This document shows, piece after piece, positions 26,264 to 35,715 of a stretch of 64,000 nt of DNA. Positions within the stretch are counted from its first letter, which is position 1, and each line of letters opens with the position of its first letter. The position numbers and the translations under genes are program-made. The notes under the pieces were generated by a model. That model was not told where the DNA came from, did no database searches, and worked only from the letters and a program-made list of their open reading frames with translations. The DNA comes from DASCQC01 sp036012865 (GTDB lineage: Bacteria; Pseudomonadota; Gammaproteobacteria; Comchoanobacterales; Comchoanobacteraceae), in assembly GCA_036012865.1 (NCBI GenBank), contig DASCQC010000016.1, positions 65,580 to 129,579 of the forward strand, read 5' to 3'.

Positions 26264-26878
26264 GTGAAGTGGGCGAGAGAGTTAAATGGATTACTTCCAG
26301 TTGTTGTTGACCTTGAGACATCAGGGTTAGATTATCATCAGCATGCCATATTAGAAATGGCGTGTATTTTTGTTGATTGTGGTCAAAGATTATCATTATC
26401 TGAAATAGTGTTCCATGAACATGTTACTCCCTTTGAGGGGGCAAAAACAGACCCACAGGCTATGGAGGTCAATCGAATACCTTTGAAGCACCCTTTTCGT
26501 TTTGCAAAATCTGAAAAAGAAACGCTGACGTCTTTGAATGAACTGTTGGAAAAACAACTGAAAGAACAAAAATGCAGCCGAGTTATTTTGGTAGGACATA
26601 ATGCTCATTTTGATTTGAGCTTTCTTAATGCTGCGTATCACCGAACGGGTATTAAAAGTTTCTTTCACCACTTTTGTGTGCTAGACACGGTAACTTTATC
26701 TGCAGCCTTTTTGGGTGAGACGGTTCTAGCTAAAGCACTTTATAAGTCAAAAATAGGTTTTGATCCTGAATTAGCTCACGGAGCTTTGTACGATGCTAAA
26801 CAAACAGGAAAACTATTTTGTTACCTTATGAACTCAGTTCGCACTGATCCAAAACCTTCTTCAAAAGGGGGAGTGTAG
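26264..26878 (+). CDS. rnt: Ribonuclease T
   Basis: DEDDh 3'-5' exoribonuclease that trims tRNA and other stable RNA ends. The exonuclease motifs are VVVDLETSGLD (motif I), VGHNAHFDLSFLN (motif II) and HGALYDAKQTGKLF (motif III, with the conserved His and Asp). The 204-residue length fits. It starts with GTG at 26264, giving MKWARELNGLLPVVVD, in line with family members. Its last 53 bases overlap the end of hda on the other strand. Confidence 0.93.
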   Translation: MKWARELNGLLPVVVDLETSGLDYHQHAILEMACIFVDCGQRLSLSEIVFHEHVTPFEGAKTDPQAMEVNRIPLKHPFRFAKSEKETLTSLNELLEKQLKEQKCSRVILVGHNAHFDLSFLNAAYHRTGIKSFFHHFCVLDTVTLSAAFLGETVLAKALYKSKIGFDPELAHGALYDAKQTGKLFCYLMNSVRTDPKPSSKGGV

Positions 26879-27545
26879 GCTTTCTTTTTTCTATTAAGCA
26901 CGTATCAATTAAAGAATCAATGTGACTAAAAAGCTGAGTGTTATCTCTTGAGGTGTGGTGAATTAGGTAGTGTATTAATGAGTCAGGTATTTCAACACCC
27001 AAGTGTAGTGATCGGCATTGTAGTGCTTGTAGTTTCTCTTCATCGGTTAGTGGTTTAAGAGGTATGTACAGCATGGCGGATAACCTGGATTTTAAGTCAG
27101 GAAGGGAGTAGGGTAACGTTTTTAATGTAGGCCTTATACTGATGGCTAAATTGGTGCCAGACTCTTGACATTTATTCAATAAATTAAAGATATATTCTTC
27201 ATGCTCAGGGTGGTTCATAATCATATGAATATCATCCAGGCAGATTAAATCACAATGTTCACTGCCATCTAGCATTTTAGATAAGTCATGGTTTAAATTG
27301 TTAAGAGGCCAATATTGACAGCGCATGCCATGGTGGTAGCTGGCATTGCAGAGAGATTGTAGAAGGTGTGTTTTTCCATAACCCCGAGGCCCTTGAAATA
27401 AAAAGGTTTGTTGGGATTCTGATAAGTTTAGGGTTTCTGATAACTTGATGAAATTTATTTCATGACTAGAAACAAATGTTTTAAGTGTAAATTTGCTTCT
27501 ATTTTGAAAGGGGAGTAAACCTTGTTTTAAATTAACTATCATCAT
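26826..27545 (-). CDS. hda: DnaA regulatory inactivator Hda
   Basis: AAA+ relative of DnaA that, bound to the sliding clamp, promotes hydrolysis of DnaA-bound ATP and so limits replication initiation. An N-terminal clamp-binding peptide is visible (KQGLLPF). It is followed by Walker A GPRGYGKTHLLQ, Walker B LICLDDIHMI and the sensor region RPTLKTLP...DLKSRLSAMLYIPLKPL. There is no DnaA-type DNA-binding domain. The 239-residue length is normal. Its start overlaps the DUF2066 gene by 14 bases, a common pairing in Gammaproteobacteria. Confidence 0.93.
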   Translation of the reverse strand: MMIVNLKQGLLPFQNRSKFTLKTFVSSHEINFIKLSETLNLSESQQTFLFQGPRGYGKTHLLQSLCNASYHHGMRCQYWPLNNLNHDLSKMLDGSEHCDLICLDDIHMIMNHPEHEEYIFNLLNKCQESGTNLAISIRPTLKTLPYSLPDLKSRLSAMLYIPLKPLTDEEKLQALQCRSLHLGVEIPDSLIHYLIHHTSRDNTQLFSHIDSLIDTCLIEKRKPTLPLLKKVLDQCELSS

Positions 27546-28551
27546 GAATAAACTTTAAATGCGCAATAGCGTCGGTAAATATGGGTGAATTAACGGCAGG
27601 GGTTAGTGTCTCCAGTTGGTTGATGTTTTTTTCTAGCTCAACATCACTCGTACTTCCAGTAATAGATAGGAGGATATGATTTTTTTGAGCTTGTTTAAGT
27701 GTTATTTTGTTGATGTTTTTTAGGGTTCTTAGTTGATGAACGGTTTGTGTTAAGTTGCTGTAATTTTCTATGTTAGATATTTCAAGTAAGAAGGGTTTGA
27801 AGGTGCTTAATATTGGCTTAGGGGTTGATGATTCAGTTGCGTACTGATCCATAAGATGGTCGATGCTATCTTGAAGTAATGCACTAAGGTCATTGGCGGG
27901 TTGCTCCCAGTTAAGCTGACGATATTGATTAATCAGACTCCATTGACTTTTATACCCGTGAGCATCTTTTTGAATAAGAGCAATGACAGTATTATCTATT
28001 TGATAGCGCTGACTGGCTTTCCATAGCTTTGTTTGAATAGCATCAGTGTCAATATCTCTGATGAGTTGTTCGGTTTCAATGTCATCAATGGGGAGTATGA
28101 TTTCAATGCCCCTTAATTTGGCTTGTTTGAGTAAGGTTTTTGCATAAGGTTTTTGTTGAGTGATCAGTTGATTTGTTGTGTCTAGAAAAACCCAGAACAT
28201 GGTGGTGGGTTTCAAATTATTCCATATTTTGTAGGGAGTTTCCTTGATCAAAGTTTGTATGGTGCTTTTTTTAAAGGAGACTTCAATATATTCATTTCCA
28301 TTGCTATGATGTTTTTTATAAGTATGAACATATTGATCCGGTTGTTGTAATGCTAATTTAACATTTTCTGATTTTGTAATATCAGAGTGGCCGCTGGTTC
28401 GAATAAGAATGTTAGAAAGGGCAGTGGAAAAACATGTGTGCATAGGGTTTTTTTCTTGAGTGTTCAATAAGCATTTGTCAAAGAATAATTTATTGGCCAT
28501 TGCTTGGGGAGGAAATAGAATAAAAAGGATGGTTAGCAGTATTTTAAGCAT
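27532..28551 (-). CDS. DUF2066 domain protein, exported
   Basis: A 339-residue protein with an N-terminal signal sequence (MLKILLTILFILFPPQAMA, cleavage about residue 19), then the DUF2066 pattern: ALSNILIRTSGHSDI, a YVHTY...VSFKKSTIQTLI segment and TTMFWVFLDT. It is encoded directly upstream of hda, as in other Gammaproteobacteria. Function unknown; probably periplasmic. Confidence 0.85.
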   Translation of the reverse strand: MLKILLTILFILFPPQAMANKLFFDKCLLNTQEKNPMHTCFSTALSNILIRTSGHSDITKSENVKLALQQPDQYVHTYKKHHSNGNEYIEVSFKKSTIQTLIKETPYKIWNNLKPTTMFWVFLDTTNQLITQQKPYAKTLLKQAKLRGIEIILPIDDIETEQLIRDIDTDAIQTKLWKASQRYQIDNTVIALIQKDAHGYKSQWSLINQYRQLNWEQPANDLSALLQDSIDHLMDQYATESSTPKPILSTFKPFLLEISNIENYSNLTQTVHQLRTLKNINKITLKQAQKNHILLSITGSTSDVELEKNINQLETLTPAVNSPIFTDAIAHLKFIHDDS

Positions 28552-28732
28552 GTTGGACTCGTTCTATATTAATGTTATTGTATCGATTTATTGGGGTGGT
28601 TGGCAACTATCTATTAAAAGTGTTAAAAAATAACGAATAAGGTTATTTTTATGTTGACTACCTGTTATTAAAAGTGCTAATGTATACGAATATTTTTGTT
28701 AATCCTAACTGATTGATTGAGAGAGAAATAAT

Positions 28733-29068
28733 ATGGTAAGATCCGAATTAGTTACAGCTTTGACTGTTAATTTAAATGAACTACCTCCTAAAGATGTAGA
28801 ATTTGCTGTGAATAGCATATTAAGTATCATGGGAGATATTCTAGCCAATGGTGGTAGAATTGAAATCCGAGGTTTTGGTTCTTTTTCTTTGAGGTATAGA
28901 GCCCCTAGAAAAGCTCATAACCCTAGAACAGGTGAAACTGTTGAGACAAAATCAAAATACAGACCTCACTTTAAGCCAGGCAAAGCTTTGCGTCATAGAA
29001 TTAATGAAGCGAAATCTAAGACGACTATTAGAAAGAAAGAGCGTCGTACTGAAGCTGAATCAGCATAA
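28733..29068 (+). CDS. ihfB: Integration host factor beta subunit
   Basis: DNA-bending HU/IHF-family protein. The beta-subunit features are the start MVRSELVTAL, RIEIRGFGSFSLRYRAPRKAHNPRTGE (the DNA-binding arm, with the intercalating Pro) and the C-terminal PHFKPGKALRHRIN. It is 111 residues long, about 15 more than E. coli IhfB because of a basic tail (KKERRTEAESA). The match is better to IhfB than to IhfA or HU. A clear intrinsic terminator follows. Confidence 0.93.
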   Translation: MVRSELVTALTVNLNELPPKDVEFAVNSILSIMGDILANGGRIEIRGFGSFSLRYRAPRKAHNPRTGETVETKSKYRPHFKPGKALRHRINEAKSKTTIRKKERRTEAESA

Positions 29069-29090
29069 AAACTGTTAAGATCGATCGAAT

Positions 29091-29122
29091 AAAAAGCCTC
29101 TAATTTGATAAGAGGCTTTTTT
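29091..29122 (+). terminator. Intrinsic terminator after ihfB
   Basis: A perfect 11-bp stem, AAAAAGCCTCT (29091-29101) with AGAGGCTTTTT (29111-29121), a 9-base loop and a T run. It begins 22 bp after the ihfB stop. The A/T ends make it usable in either direction. Confidence 0.9.
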
Positions 29123-29268
29123 ATCTGAACATAAGCTTGTTTTTTAACTTTACGCGATTTTCATCAAGTTGAGTTATAACGTGCGATTTAATTTAAAAAC
29201 TAATTTTATTTAATACGTTAAGTCATTTCTTAGATGTGGCGTTTTGTGGTGTCAATTATCTAGATTTG

Positions 29269-30141
29269 CTAAGAGCAGTCCCAGTGGTATAAAACTTCTG
29301 AGAAGTTCTTTTTTTTCAGATTGCTTTCACTTATAAAAAAATTAGCACAACCAGCGTCTCCCCACCAAATATCATTTTTACGGTCACTGTCTATTTGAAG
29401 AAGAAGGCATTCTTTGTCAGTATTTTTAGAGTATCTAGGATCATGCTGTGCGAAATTGGGATACCCCCCAACTTGGTGTACTGCATATTCACTGTCGTCA
29501 TCAGCAAAATAAGTTTCAGTATAGGCTATATCAAATAAACCCAAGTCATATTCTGGTGGTATATTCACTAATTTATCAAAACGATAATCTCCTGTGGTGA
29601 CAAACATTTCTTGTTTGTGAAAGGCTAGGGCATACTCAGAAGTGGGCTCGTTAAAAGGACAAAAATCTTTCGGAGGGGGTAATAAATTAAGGTTGGTGAT
29701 TAAGTTTTCTTTCTGAATTTCAGGATAATAGATTGTCCTGAAGCCGTTTTGTTTGGTGGGATTATCATCATCTGCTCCGAAGAAATTATTTTTTGCTAGC
29801 CAAAATTGTAGGATGCCTTTTTCTGGAAAGAGCTCTAGTTTAGGCATTTCCTCAAAATTAATTTGCGCCAGTAGGTATAGGTTTTCTTCAGGTCGAGTCC
29901 CAAGAGTGGATTTACTTGCTTGAGGGGGAGTTTGTCCTTTAGGAAGGTATGGGGTGCCTAGAAATTTACTGTTCCATGGGGTTAGGGTGTTAGATTTTTT
30001 TGCTTTGATTTTCATGTAGGGTTTGATTGTAGAAGAATACCAATGTTTGTTGTTTTTAACAATATCATAATATTCTTCCTCTTCTTTTAGAGAGTCAGAC
30101 ATGAATCTAGTTAAATAGTTTTCCTCTTTGCTATTGGTCAT
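29269..30141 (-). CDS. DUF1963 (YwqG-like) protein
   Basis: A 290-residue cytoplasmic protein. The family features are SKFLGTPYLPKG, the beta-rich LYLLAQINFEEMP...GILQFWLA segment, HQVGGYPNFAQHDPR and the C-terminal LLQIDSD...WWGDAGCANFFI. The DUF1963 fold is known in YwqG but its biochemical function is not. It is encoded alone, 62 bp downstream of dcd on the same strand. Confidence 0.85.
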   Translation of the reverse strand: MTNSKEENYLTRFMSDSLKEEEEYYDIVKNNKHWYSSTIKPYMKIKAKKSNTLTPWNSKFLGTPYLPKGQTPPQASKSTLGTRPEENLYLLAQINFEEMPKLELFPEKGILQFWLAKNNFFGADDDNPTKQNGFRTIYYPEIQKENLITNLNLLPPPKDFCPFNEPTSEYALAFHKQEMFVTTGDYRFDKLVNIPPEYDLGLFDIAYTETYFADDDSEYAVHQVGGYPNFAQHDPRYSKNTDKECLLLQIDSDRKNDIWWGDAGCANFFISESNLKKKNFSEVLYHWDCS

Positions 30142-30203
30142 GGTATTTTACTCGGTTGAGGGCCAATAAATATGTTAATATGATGCAGCACAGAGCAATA
30201 TAG

Positions 30204-30773
30204 TTAGACAATAGGATCTGTGATGCCTTTTTGCCCTTGATATTTTCCTTTACGATCCTTATAAGAGGTTATGCAGGCTTCATCTGATTCCATAAATACC
30301 ATTTGAGCAACACCTTCATTAGCATAAATATAGGCAGGAAGTGTGGTTGTATTGGAAAACTCTAAGGTTACATGACCTTCCCATTCAGGTTCTAACGGGG
30401 TGACGTTGACAATAATACCGCAACGAGCATAAGTAGATTTTCCTAAGCAGATGCATAATACGTTTCGAGGAATGCGGAAATACTCTACAGTTCGTGCCAG
30501 TGCAAATGAATTGGGCGGAATAATACAAACATCGCTATCAATTTCAATAAAGCTGTCACTGGAGAAATTTTTAGGGTCAACGCAGGCGGATTTAACATTG
30601 GTGAATATTTTAAATTCATTGGCTACTCTAACATCATAACCATAACTAGATAGCCCGTAGCTAATCAATTTTTTTTGATCGGTATCAACCTTGATTTGTT
30701 TGTCAACAAATGGCTCTATCATTTTGTTGTCTAGAGATTTCTCTTTTATCCAGCGATCTGATTTTACAGTCAT
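30204..30773 (-). CDS. dcd: dCTP deaminase
   Basis: Trimeric enzyme converting dCTP to dUTP for thymidylate synthesis. The family signature is VTPLEPEWEGHVTLEFSNTT, containing the catalytic Glu. The LCICLGKSTYARCGIIVN region and the C-terminal GKYQGQKGI lid are also present. At 189 residues it matches the monofunctional enzyme. It lies 115 bp downstream of mrp on the same strand. Confidence 0.97.
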   Translation of the reverse strand: MTVKSDRWIKEKSLDNKMIEPFVDKQIKVDTDQKKLISYGLSSYGYDVRVANEFKIFTNVKSACVDPKNFSSDSFIEIDSDVCIIPPNSFALARTVEYFRIPRNVLCICLGKSTYARCGIIVNVTPLEPEWEGHVTLEFSNTTTLPAYIYANEGVAQMVFMESDEACITSYKDRKGKYQGQKGITDPIV

Positions 30774-30888
30774 GTTTAACCTCGATTTAGTTATTCAATA
30801 TATCCTAACAAAATACTGAAGTGACGGCCATGTCTATCTTGAAAATTTTTAAGACCTTCGGGTGATCGGGTGAAAGTAGGTGGGGGGT

Positions 30889-31881
30889 TTATGATACAAC
30901 AACGTTTGGAAATTTATGTAACGTATCGAGTGGTCTTAAGCTTAGTTTGCTTGCCACTCTTAGCCCTAGCCATTTTGCCTGAGTTTCTCCAAGGTTATGG
31001 CTCCAGGGGATATCCCCTAAACGCTCAATGCTTGGATCAATTAAATGTGTTTTAGATTCTTTAAAAAGAGGGTGGTGGGTATGACATGACTCGCAGTGAA
31101 AACGAGTCATGTTTTCAATCAGTCCAAGAACAGGTATGGACATCTTGTTAAACATTGCAATGCCTTTAATAGAGTCTTCAACAGCTAATTGTTCTGGGGT
31201 TGTGATAATAACGCAGCCAGACAGAGGTGTTTTTTGAGTTAAGGTTAATTGAATGTCGCCAGTGCCAGGAGGCATATCAATGATTAAATAATCTAATTGT
31301 GGCCAGGCAGTTTGAGTTAACAGGTGTTGGTAGGCTTGAGTCACCATGGGGCCTCGCCATATCATGGGAGTGTCTTTTTGCATCAAAAGACCTATAGACA
31401 TTAAATGAACCCCTTCACTATAGATAGGGATGCATTGTTTTTGGTCATTGATCTCGGGTTGTTGGTGAAGGTTGAAAATTGAAGGTATGTTGGAGCCATA
31501 AATGTCAGCATCTAATAATCCTACGCTAGAGTTATGTTGAGCTAACCCTTTTGCTATCGCAGCGGATATTGAGCTTTTACCAACCCCTCCTTTGGCTGAG
31601 CTTACAGCAATAATATTTTTAATATTAGATAAAGGTTTTAAGCTGTTTTGTGTTTGATGAAATTTAACCTTTTCAATAATGTTTATCACGATAGGATCTG
31701 AGCAGTGTTTGCTGAACTCTGTTCTTAGCAAGGTTTCAAGGTGACGGTAATGGAAACCCATTTCGAGGTTCAGCTGGAAGGTTTCTCCCTGTTGAGCAAA
31801 AGACCATGATTGGCAGAAATTATACAGGGGTTGCAGGAGTCCGGGAGGGGTCCACGCTTTTAACTTGTTTTCAATAAACAT
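30889..31881 (-). CDS. apbC: Mrp/ApbC iron-sulfur carrier ATPase
   Basis: P-loop scaffold that delivers Fe-S clusters to apoproteins. The deviant Walker A is SAKGGVGKSS (about residues 94-103), with switch motifs DADIYGSNIP and IIDMPPGTGD, and a C-terminal CESC pair as cluster ligands. The N-terminal 80 residues occupy the DUF59 position but are poorly conserved. The C-terminal part is slightly short at 330 residues total. Confidence 0.93.
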   Translation of the reverse strand: MFIENKLKAWTPPGLLQPLYNFCQSWSFAQQGETFQLNLEMGFHYRHLETLLRTEFSKHCSDPIVINIIEKVKFHQTQNSLKPLSNIKNIIAVSSAKGGVGKSSISAAIAKGLAQHNSSVGLLDADIYGSNIPSIFNLHQQPEINDQKQCIPIYSEGVHLMSIGLLMQKDTPMIWRGPMVTQAYQHLLTQTAWPQLDYLIIDMPPGTGDIQLTLTQKTPLSGCVIITTPEQLAVEDSIKGIAMFNKMSIPVLGLIENMTRFHCESCHTHHPLFKESKTHLIDPSIERLGDIPWSHNLGETQAKWLGLRVASKLSLRPLDTLHKFPNVVVS

Positions 31882-31960
31882 GCCATAGGATAATGTATTT
31901 TAACATGATATGGAAGGTATTTATCATTATAAATTAGTCTTGTAAGGGAGGTAAAAGACT

Positions 31961-32932
31961 TTAGATTGCTTTTTTTAAGGATAAAGGCCTACTTTGCTTG
32001 GATAAAAACGAGCACAGACTGCTTTGAGCCTCTAAGGCAAGTGGAAAATCATAATGAATGAAATTATGAGCTCCTCCAGGAAAAATATGTGAAGCAGCTT
32101 TATTTTGGCTGATTAGCCATTTGTGGTAGAGGAAGATGGTTTCTTCTGTTAATAGACTGAGTGTGCCAGTTAAGAATAATGCTGGGCAAAGGCGCTCTAG
32201 AGGAAGAGAATGTAGCAGGGGGCTAAGGGGTGATGATAGCCGGTCAGAATACATCGGGGTGTAAGCATTTAAAAACATTTGTAAGCGGTTTCCATTTAAA
32301 TCTATATGATGGTTCGGGTGGGTAAGATTGCGATCTTGACTACAATCAAATAAACCGTTGACAGCAAAATAACCACTGAATTGACTGGGGCTTTTTTCGG
32401 GTAAAGTTTGAATGAGAGCATGCAGGGCTAGATTAGCTCCTGAAGACTCGCCCCCAATGAGAAGCTGTTCGCAATTAAACTCTTTTTTTACATTATTTAT
32501 CAGCCATTTTGCGGCATTAACTGCATCAAGGTGTGCGGCAGGATAGATGTTGTTAGGAGCCATTTTAGTTTCACAACTTAAGATGGCTATCTGGGTGGCA
32601 TCACTTAATGAACTCAAATATTGATCATAGTGAGCGGGTTTTCCTAGACAGAACTCTCCGGGAGGAAAATGCAATAAAACTGCATGAGGTTGGGATGGGC
32701 TATAAATTCTTATAGGAATATTACCTTGAGGTGAGCTAATAACTTGATTGATCGCTCGAGTTGAATATTCTCTTTTTTGTAAGGGGTATTCATTTTCAAA
32801 TTTTCTCATAGCGACTATGCTTTTGGGGTAGTGAATTTGATGTCGATAACCCAGAAAAAGGGTATTTAACTTATTGTTAAAATTATCTGTATTTGCAGAA
32901 GCGTTCGCTTTTCTAAATTCAGAATATTCCAT
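31961..32932 (-). CDS. Alpha/beta hydrolase, HSL-like, with altered active-site motifs
   Basis: A 323-residue protein with the fold of the hormone-sensitive-lipase/esterase group. The nucleophile elbow GESSG (S163) and a C-terminal histidine (PGGAHNF, H289) are present. The HGGG oxyanion motif is replaced by HFPPGEF (88-94). Where the catalytic Asp is expected after strand 7 the sequence reads GTLSLLTEE, so Asp appears replaced by Ser, unless E263/E264 serves as the acid. No signal peptide. Activity and substrate cannot be inferred. It is transcribed divergently from hemD. Confidence 0.75.
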   Translation of the reverse strand: MEYSEFRKANASANTDNFNNKLNTLFLGYRHQIHYPKSIVAMRKFENEYPLQKREYSTRAINQVISSPQGNIPIRIYSPSQPHAVLLHFPPGEFCLGKPAHYDQYLSSLSDATQIAILSCETKMAPNNIYPAAHLDAVNAAKWLINNVKKEFNCEQLLIGGESSGANLALHALIQTLPEKSPSQFSGYFAVNGLFDCSQDRNLTHPNHHIDLNGNRLQMFLNAYTPMYSDRLSSPLSPLLHSLPLERLCPALFLTGTLSLLTEETIFLYHKWLISQNKAASHIFPGGAHNFIHYDFPLALEAQSSLCSFLSKQSRPLSLKKAI

Positions 32933-33030
32933 AATTAACCTCTAGTTTTTACGGTAAGTTAATTATAGAATATATTTTGTTGATTTGTTCGATTAAATAT
33001 GATTTTATTAACAATAATGGTTGTTTTAAG

Positions 33031-33738
33031 ATGAGTAACATTTGGGTAACCCGCCCGGAACCTTATGGGCAGGCATTAATTCGTTTTCTTAAAGAAAAGG
33101 GATATCAGCAGGTAAGTTATTTTCCTTGCTTGGAAATTATTCCTTGGCCATTAATGGGCTGGCCCAAGAGTGATTGGTTGGTGATTACCAGTCAGCAGAC
33201 AGTGAACATATTACATCAGCAAATTATGGGGTATCAAGGACCCATTTTTACAGTCGGCCCCCGAACAGCACAAGCCTTAAAAAAACTTAAGTTGGATGTT
33301 TTCTACCCGCAAAAAAATTATACGAGTAAGGCCATGTTGGATGAGTTGTTTGAGGAAGGCTTCCCCAAAGGAGTGGGTTTGGTACTGGATGGTGTTCCAA
33401 GAGAAACGAAACTCTTATCTCGGTTGCTTGCTAAAGGGTTAGATTTTGAAGTTCGTTCTTGTTATCAGAGGAAGGCTGTTCACTGGAATCATCAGCATGA
33501 ATTATGTTATCAACAGGGTAGGCCTGATTATGTTGTTTTAACAAGCTACCAAAGTCTTCAATCGTATATTAATTTAGTTAAATCTAAGCCGTCTCTGGAT
33601 TTTAAATTAATTAAAACAATTGTTGTGAATGAGCAAATGTTGGGTTTAGCTTGTCAGGAGGGTATAGAGGTTGTAAGCTTAGCGGAGGGTCCAGAGGCTG
33701 TGAACTTGCTTAAGGAGTTAAAATATGACCAAAGATAA
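33031..33738 (+). CDS. hemD: Uroporphyrinogen-III synthase
   Basis: Closes and inverts ring D of hydroxymethylbilane in haem synthesis. The sequence is weakly conserved, as is usual for HemD: IWVTRPEPYGQALIRFL at the N terminus, FTVGPRTAQALKKL, and VVLTSYQSLQSYI in the second domain. The ATG at 33031 is chosen because it gives the family start; an upstream in-frame start adds 18 unlike residues. It is followed by hemX and hemY, which supports the call. hemC, often upstream, is not here. Confidence 0.87.
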   Translation: MSNIWVTRPEPYGQALIRFLKEKGYQQVSYFPCLEIIPWPLMGWPKSDWLVITSQQTVNILHQQIMGYQGPIFTVGPRTAQALKKLKLDVFYPQKNYTSKAMLDELFEEGFPKGVGLVLDGVPRETKLLSRLLAKGLDFEVRSCYQRKAVHWNHQHELCYQQGRPDYVVLTSYQSLQSYINLVKSKPSLDFKLIKTIVVNEQMLGLACQEGIEVVSLAEGPEAVNLLKELKYDQR

Positions 33739-34564
33739 TGCTAAGTCATCAACTTATTATGGTTTTTTGCAGGGATTTTTACGAAAAATTTCCTGGGTTG
33801 TTCTGTTGGTTGTTTTGCTTTTAAGTTCTTATCAGATAAGAGTTTTTTATCAGTCGTTTAATCAGATGAAGCACGAGACACAACAATTATCTCAACGGTT
33901 AAATGACTCGCTTAAGAAGACCTCTGTCACTTTGAATTCATCTCGAAGCTCTAATTTTAACAAACTTTCTTGGATGGCGTTAACCGCTGGGATTGAGTCA
34001 ATGTCACAAGACAAATTGGAGCAATTAAAAAACTGGATAGAACAGCACCAGGTTCCCTGCCAAGACATGATGATTAAGTATGTGGATGGGCAATTGAACG
34101 CTAGACATTTACTGGGTCGTGCCCATAAAGAATTTAATGGTGTTGAGAGTGTTCTTCAGGATATGGAAACAACAACTCTATCGAAAAGAGTTAGCAACCC
34201 TACCGAAGAAGCTTCTTTTAAGCTCTTACCAAGATGGGTGGCCGCACTTAAACCTTACATTAGAGTATCTAAAAGAAAACCCCAGAAAAATGAAGTTTGG
34301 TTGAACTCAACAGATTTAGTGGCTCTAAAATTAATGTTATCGTTACAGTTTATTGAAGCTAAACAATTTTTGTTTTCTGGAGACCATCAAAACTTTTCTA
34401 AAAGTTTACAAAAGATTGAAGGGGCTGTTAGCCAATATTTAGGAAGAAGCGTGGCAGCAGAGCAGTTGCAGAATATTATTGATGAATTATTGACCATAAG
34501 TCGACATGGAAAGAGACCAGCTTCACAAGAGTTATTATCTTGCTTGGTTGCAGAGGAGTTTTGA
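33725..34564 (+). CDS. hemX: HemX-like membrane protein
   Basis: A 279-residue inner-membrane protein of the HemX family (annotated in E. coli as a uroporphyrinogen methyltransferase-like protein, without proven activity). It has one transmembrane helix (WVVLLVVLLLSSYQI, about residues 25-40) and a coiled-coil-like stretch (FNQMKHETQQLSQRL). The C-terminal domain has the helical pattern and the VALKLMLSLQFIEAKQFLFSGD segment typical of the family. It overlaps hemD by 14 bases. Confidence 0.82.
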   Translation: MTKDNAKSSTYYGFLQGFLRKISWVVLLVVLLLSSYQIRVFYQSFNQMKHETQQLSQRLNDSLKKTSVTLNSSRSSNFNKLSWMALTAGIESMSQDKLEQLKNWIEQHQVPCQDMMIKYVDGQLNARHLLGRAHKEFNGVESVLQDMETTTLSKRVSNPTEEASFKLLPRWVAALKPYIRVSKRKPQKNEVWLNSTDLVALKLMLSLQFIEAKQFLFSGDHQNFSKSLQKIEGAVSQYLGRSVAAEQLQNIIDELLTISRHGKRPASQELLSCLVAEEF

Positions 34565-34566
34565 TA

Positions 34567-35715
34567 ATGTATTTTATCGTTCTTTTATTTTTGACCATAC
34601 TTACCTTAATAGGTTTAGGGTATTTTTCACTGGCACATTTAGATGTTGCTATTTTAGTTGGAACGGATGGTTTTAGGTACGATATTAAATTATGGCTATT
34701 AGTTTTGATCTCTTTGGCGGTTGTTGCTGCTATTTACGCTATTATTCAGTGTGTTATTGTTTTTTTCAATCTTCCTAATTATATTAGAACAGCTCATAAA
34801 AATCATCGCCTAGGTCGTGCAGAAAAACTGCGCAATAGTGCGTTGCAGGAATTAAGCTTGGGTTGTTGGGAAGAAGCTGAATATAGTTTTAATAAGGCCT
34901 CCAATTATGTTGATTCGGATTTAGACGGGCTTGTGGCAGCTTCATGTGCTGTACATGCAGGACGTTTTCAACAAGCGAAACAGTATCTCAATCAGATTCA
35001 ATTGCCTGAGTATGAACGATGGTTTAGAGATGTTTTAGAATTGGATTGTATGGTTTATTTGGATCATTTGGAATCAGCCTTAGATCGTGGTTTGTATATG
35101 GTCAAAGAGACGGGAGAACCTGCAACAGTTCGTCGGCTGTTGTTAATTTGCTACAAACTAGATCGATGGGACGCTATGTTGGAGCATTTAAATTTAGCAG
35201 TTACTTGGTTTAATCGGCATTTAGATCATGCAGACACCAAGGTCTGGGTACGGTCATTATTAACGACGTTGATAGCTTATCCTGCGGAGTTTAAGCGTAC
35301 TTATAGGATGTTGAATTTTCATTTACAAAAAGACAGTATGGTTGAATCACTCAATGCTAAGTTTATTGGAAAAACGGTGTCTGTGAAAGCCAAACTTGAG
35401 TATATAGAGAATATATCTAAGGGCAAAGTTCAGGCCATTTGGGTTGATAATTATGCTGAAGAAATTATGGATCCTGCTCGAATGCTTAAAGTGGCTTTGG
35501 GCTGGCAAGAGAAAGAACCGGGTATGCCAGAAATCCATCGTTTGATAGCTCGTTGTAATCGAGAGCAGGCTGTATGGGAGGCTGCTTTCCAGCATTACCA
35601 TAAAGCAATTCAGATCAATAAAGATTCGTCGGTAGCTTTGGAGTGCCTAGACATGTTGGTGGAAACACAACAATTTTCTAATATCAATGTGATTCTTTCT
35701 GAGTTTAAGAGTTAG
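34567..35715 (+). CDS. hemY: HemY, haem biosynthesis-associated TPR membrane protein
   Basis: A 382-residue protein with two N-terminal helices (FIVLLFLTILTLIGLGYF and LWLLVLISLAVVAAIYAII) enclosing the conserved short loop. It is followed by RLGRAEKLRNSALQEL and TPR-like helical repeats to the end. The ATG at 34567, with GAGGAG upstream, is preferred to a start inside hemX at 34540. HemX and HemY have been reported to influence haem synthesis enzymes in E. coli. The last 11 bases overlap the fadD end on the other strand. Confidence 0.88.
   Translation: MYFIVLLFLTILTLIGLGYFSLAHLDVAILVGTDGFRYDIKLWLLVLISLAVVAAIYAIIQCVIVFFNLPNYIRTAHKNHRLGRAEKLRNSALQELSLGCWEEAEYSFNKASNYVDSDLDGLVAASCAVHAGRFQQAKQYLNQIQLPEYERWFRDVLELDCMVYLDHLESALDRGLYMVKETGEPATVRRLLLICYKLDRWDAMLEHLNLAVTWFNRHLDHADTKVWVRSLLTTLIAYPAEFKRTYRMLNFHLQKDSMVESLNAKFIGKTVSVKAKLEYIENISKGKVQAIWVDNYAEEIMDPARMLKVALGWQEKEPGMPEIHRLIARCNREQAVWEAAFQHYHKAIQINKDSSVALECLDMLVETQQFSNINVILSEFKS

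Noticed and set aside
26133..26396. Minus-strand 87-codon frame
   Set aside because: It runs through the non-coding repeat copy and the 5' end of rnt and shows no protein-like features.
28654..28683. TTGACT with a weak -10 upstream of ihfB
   Set aside because: A good -35 is present but no hexamer at 16-18 bases matches the -10 consensus well enough.
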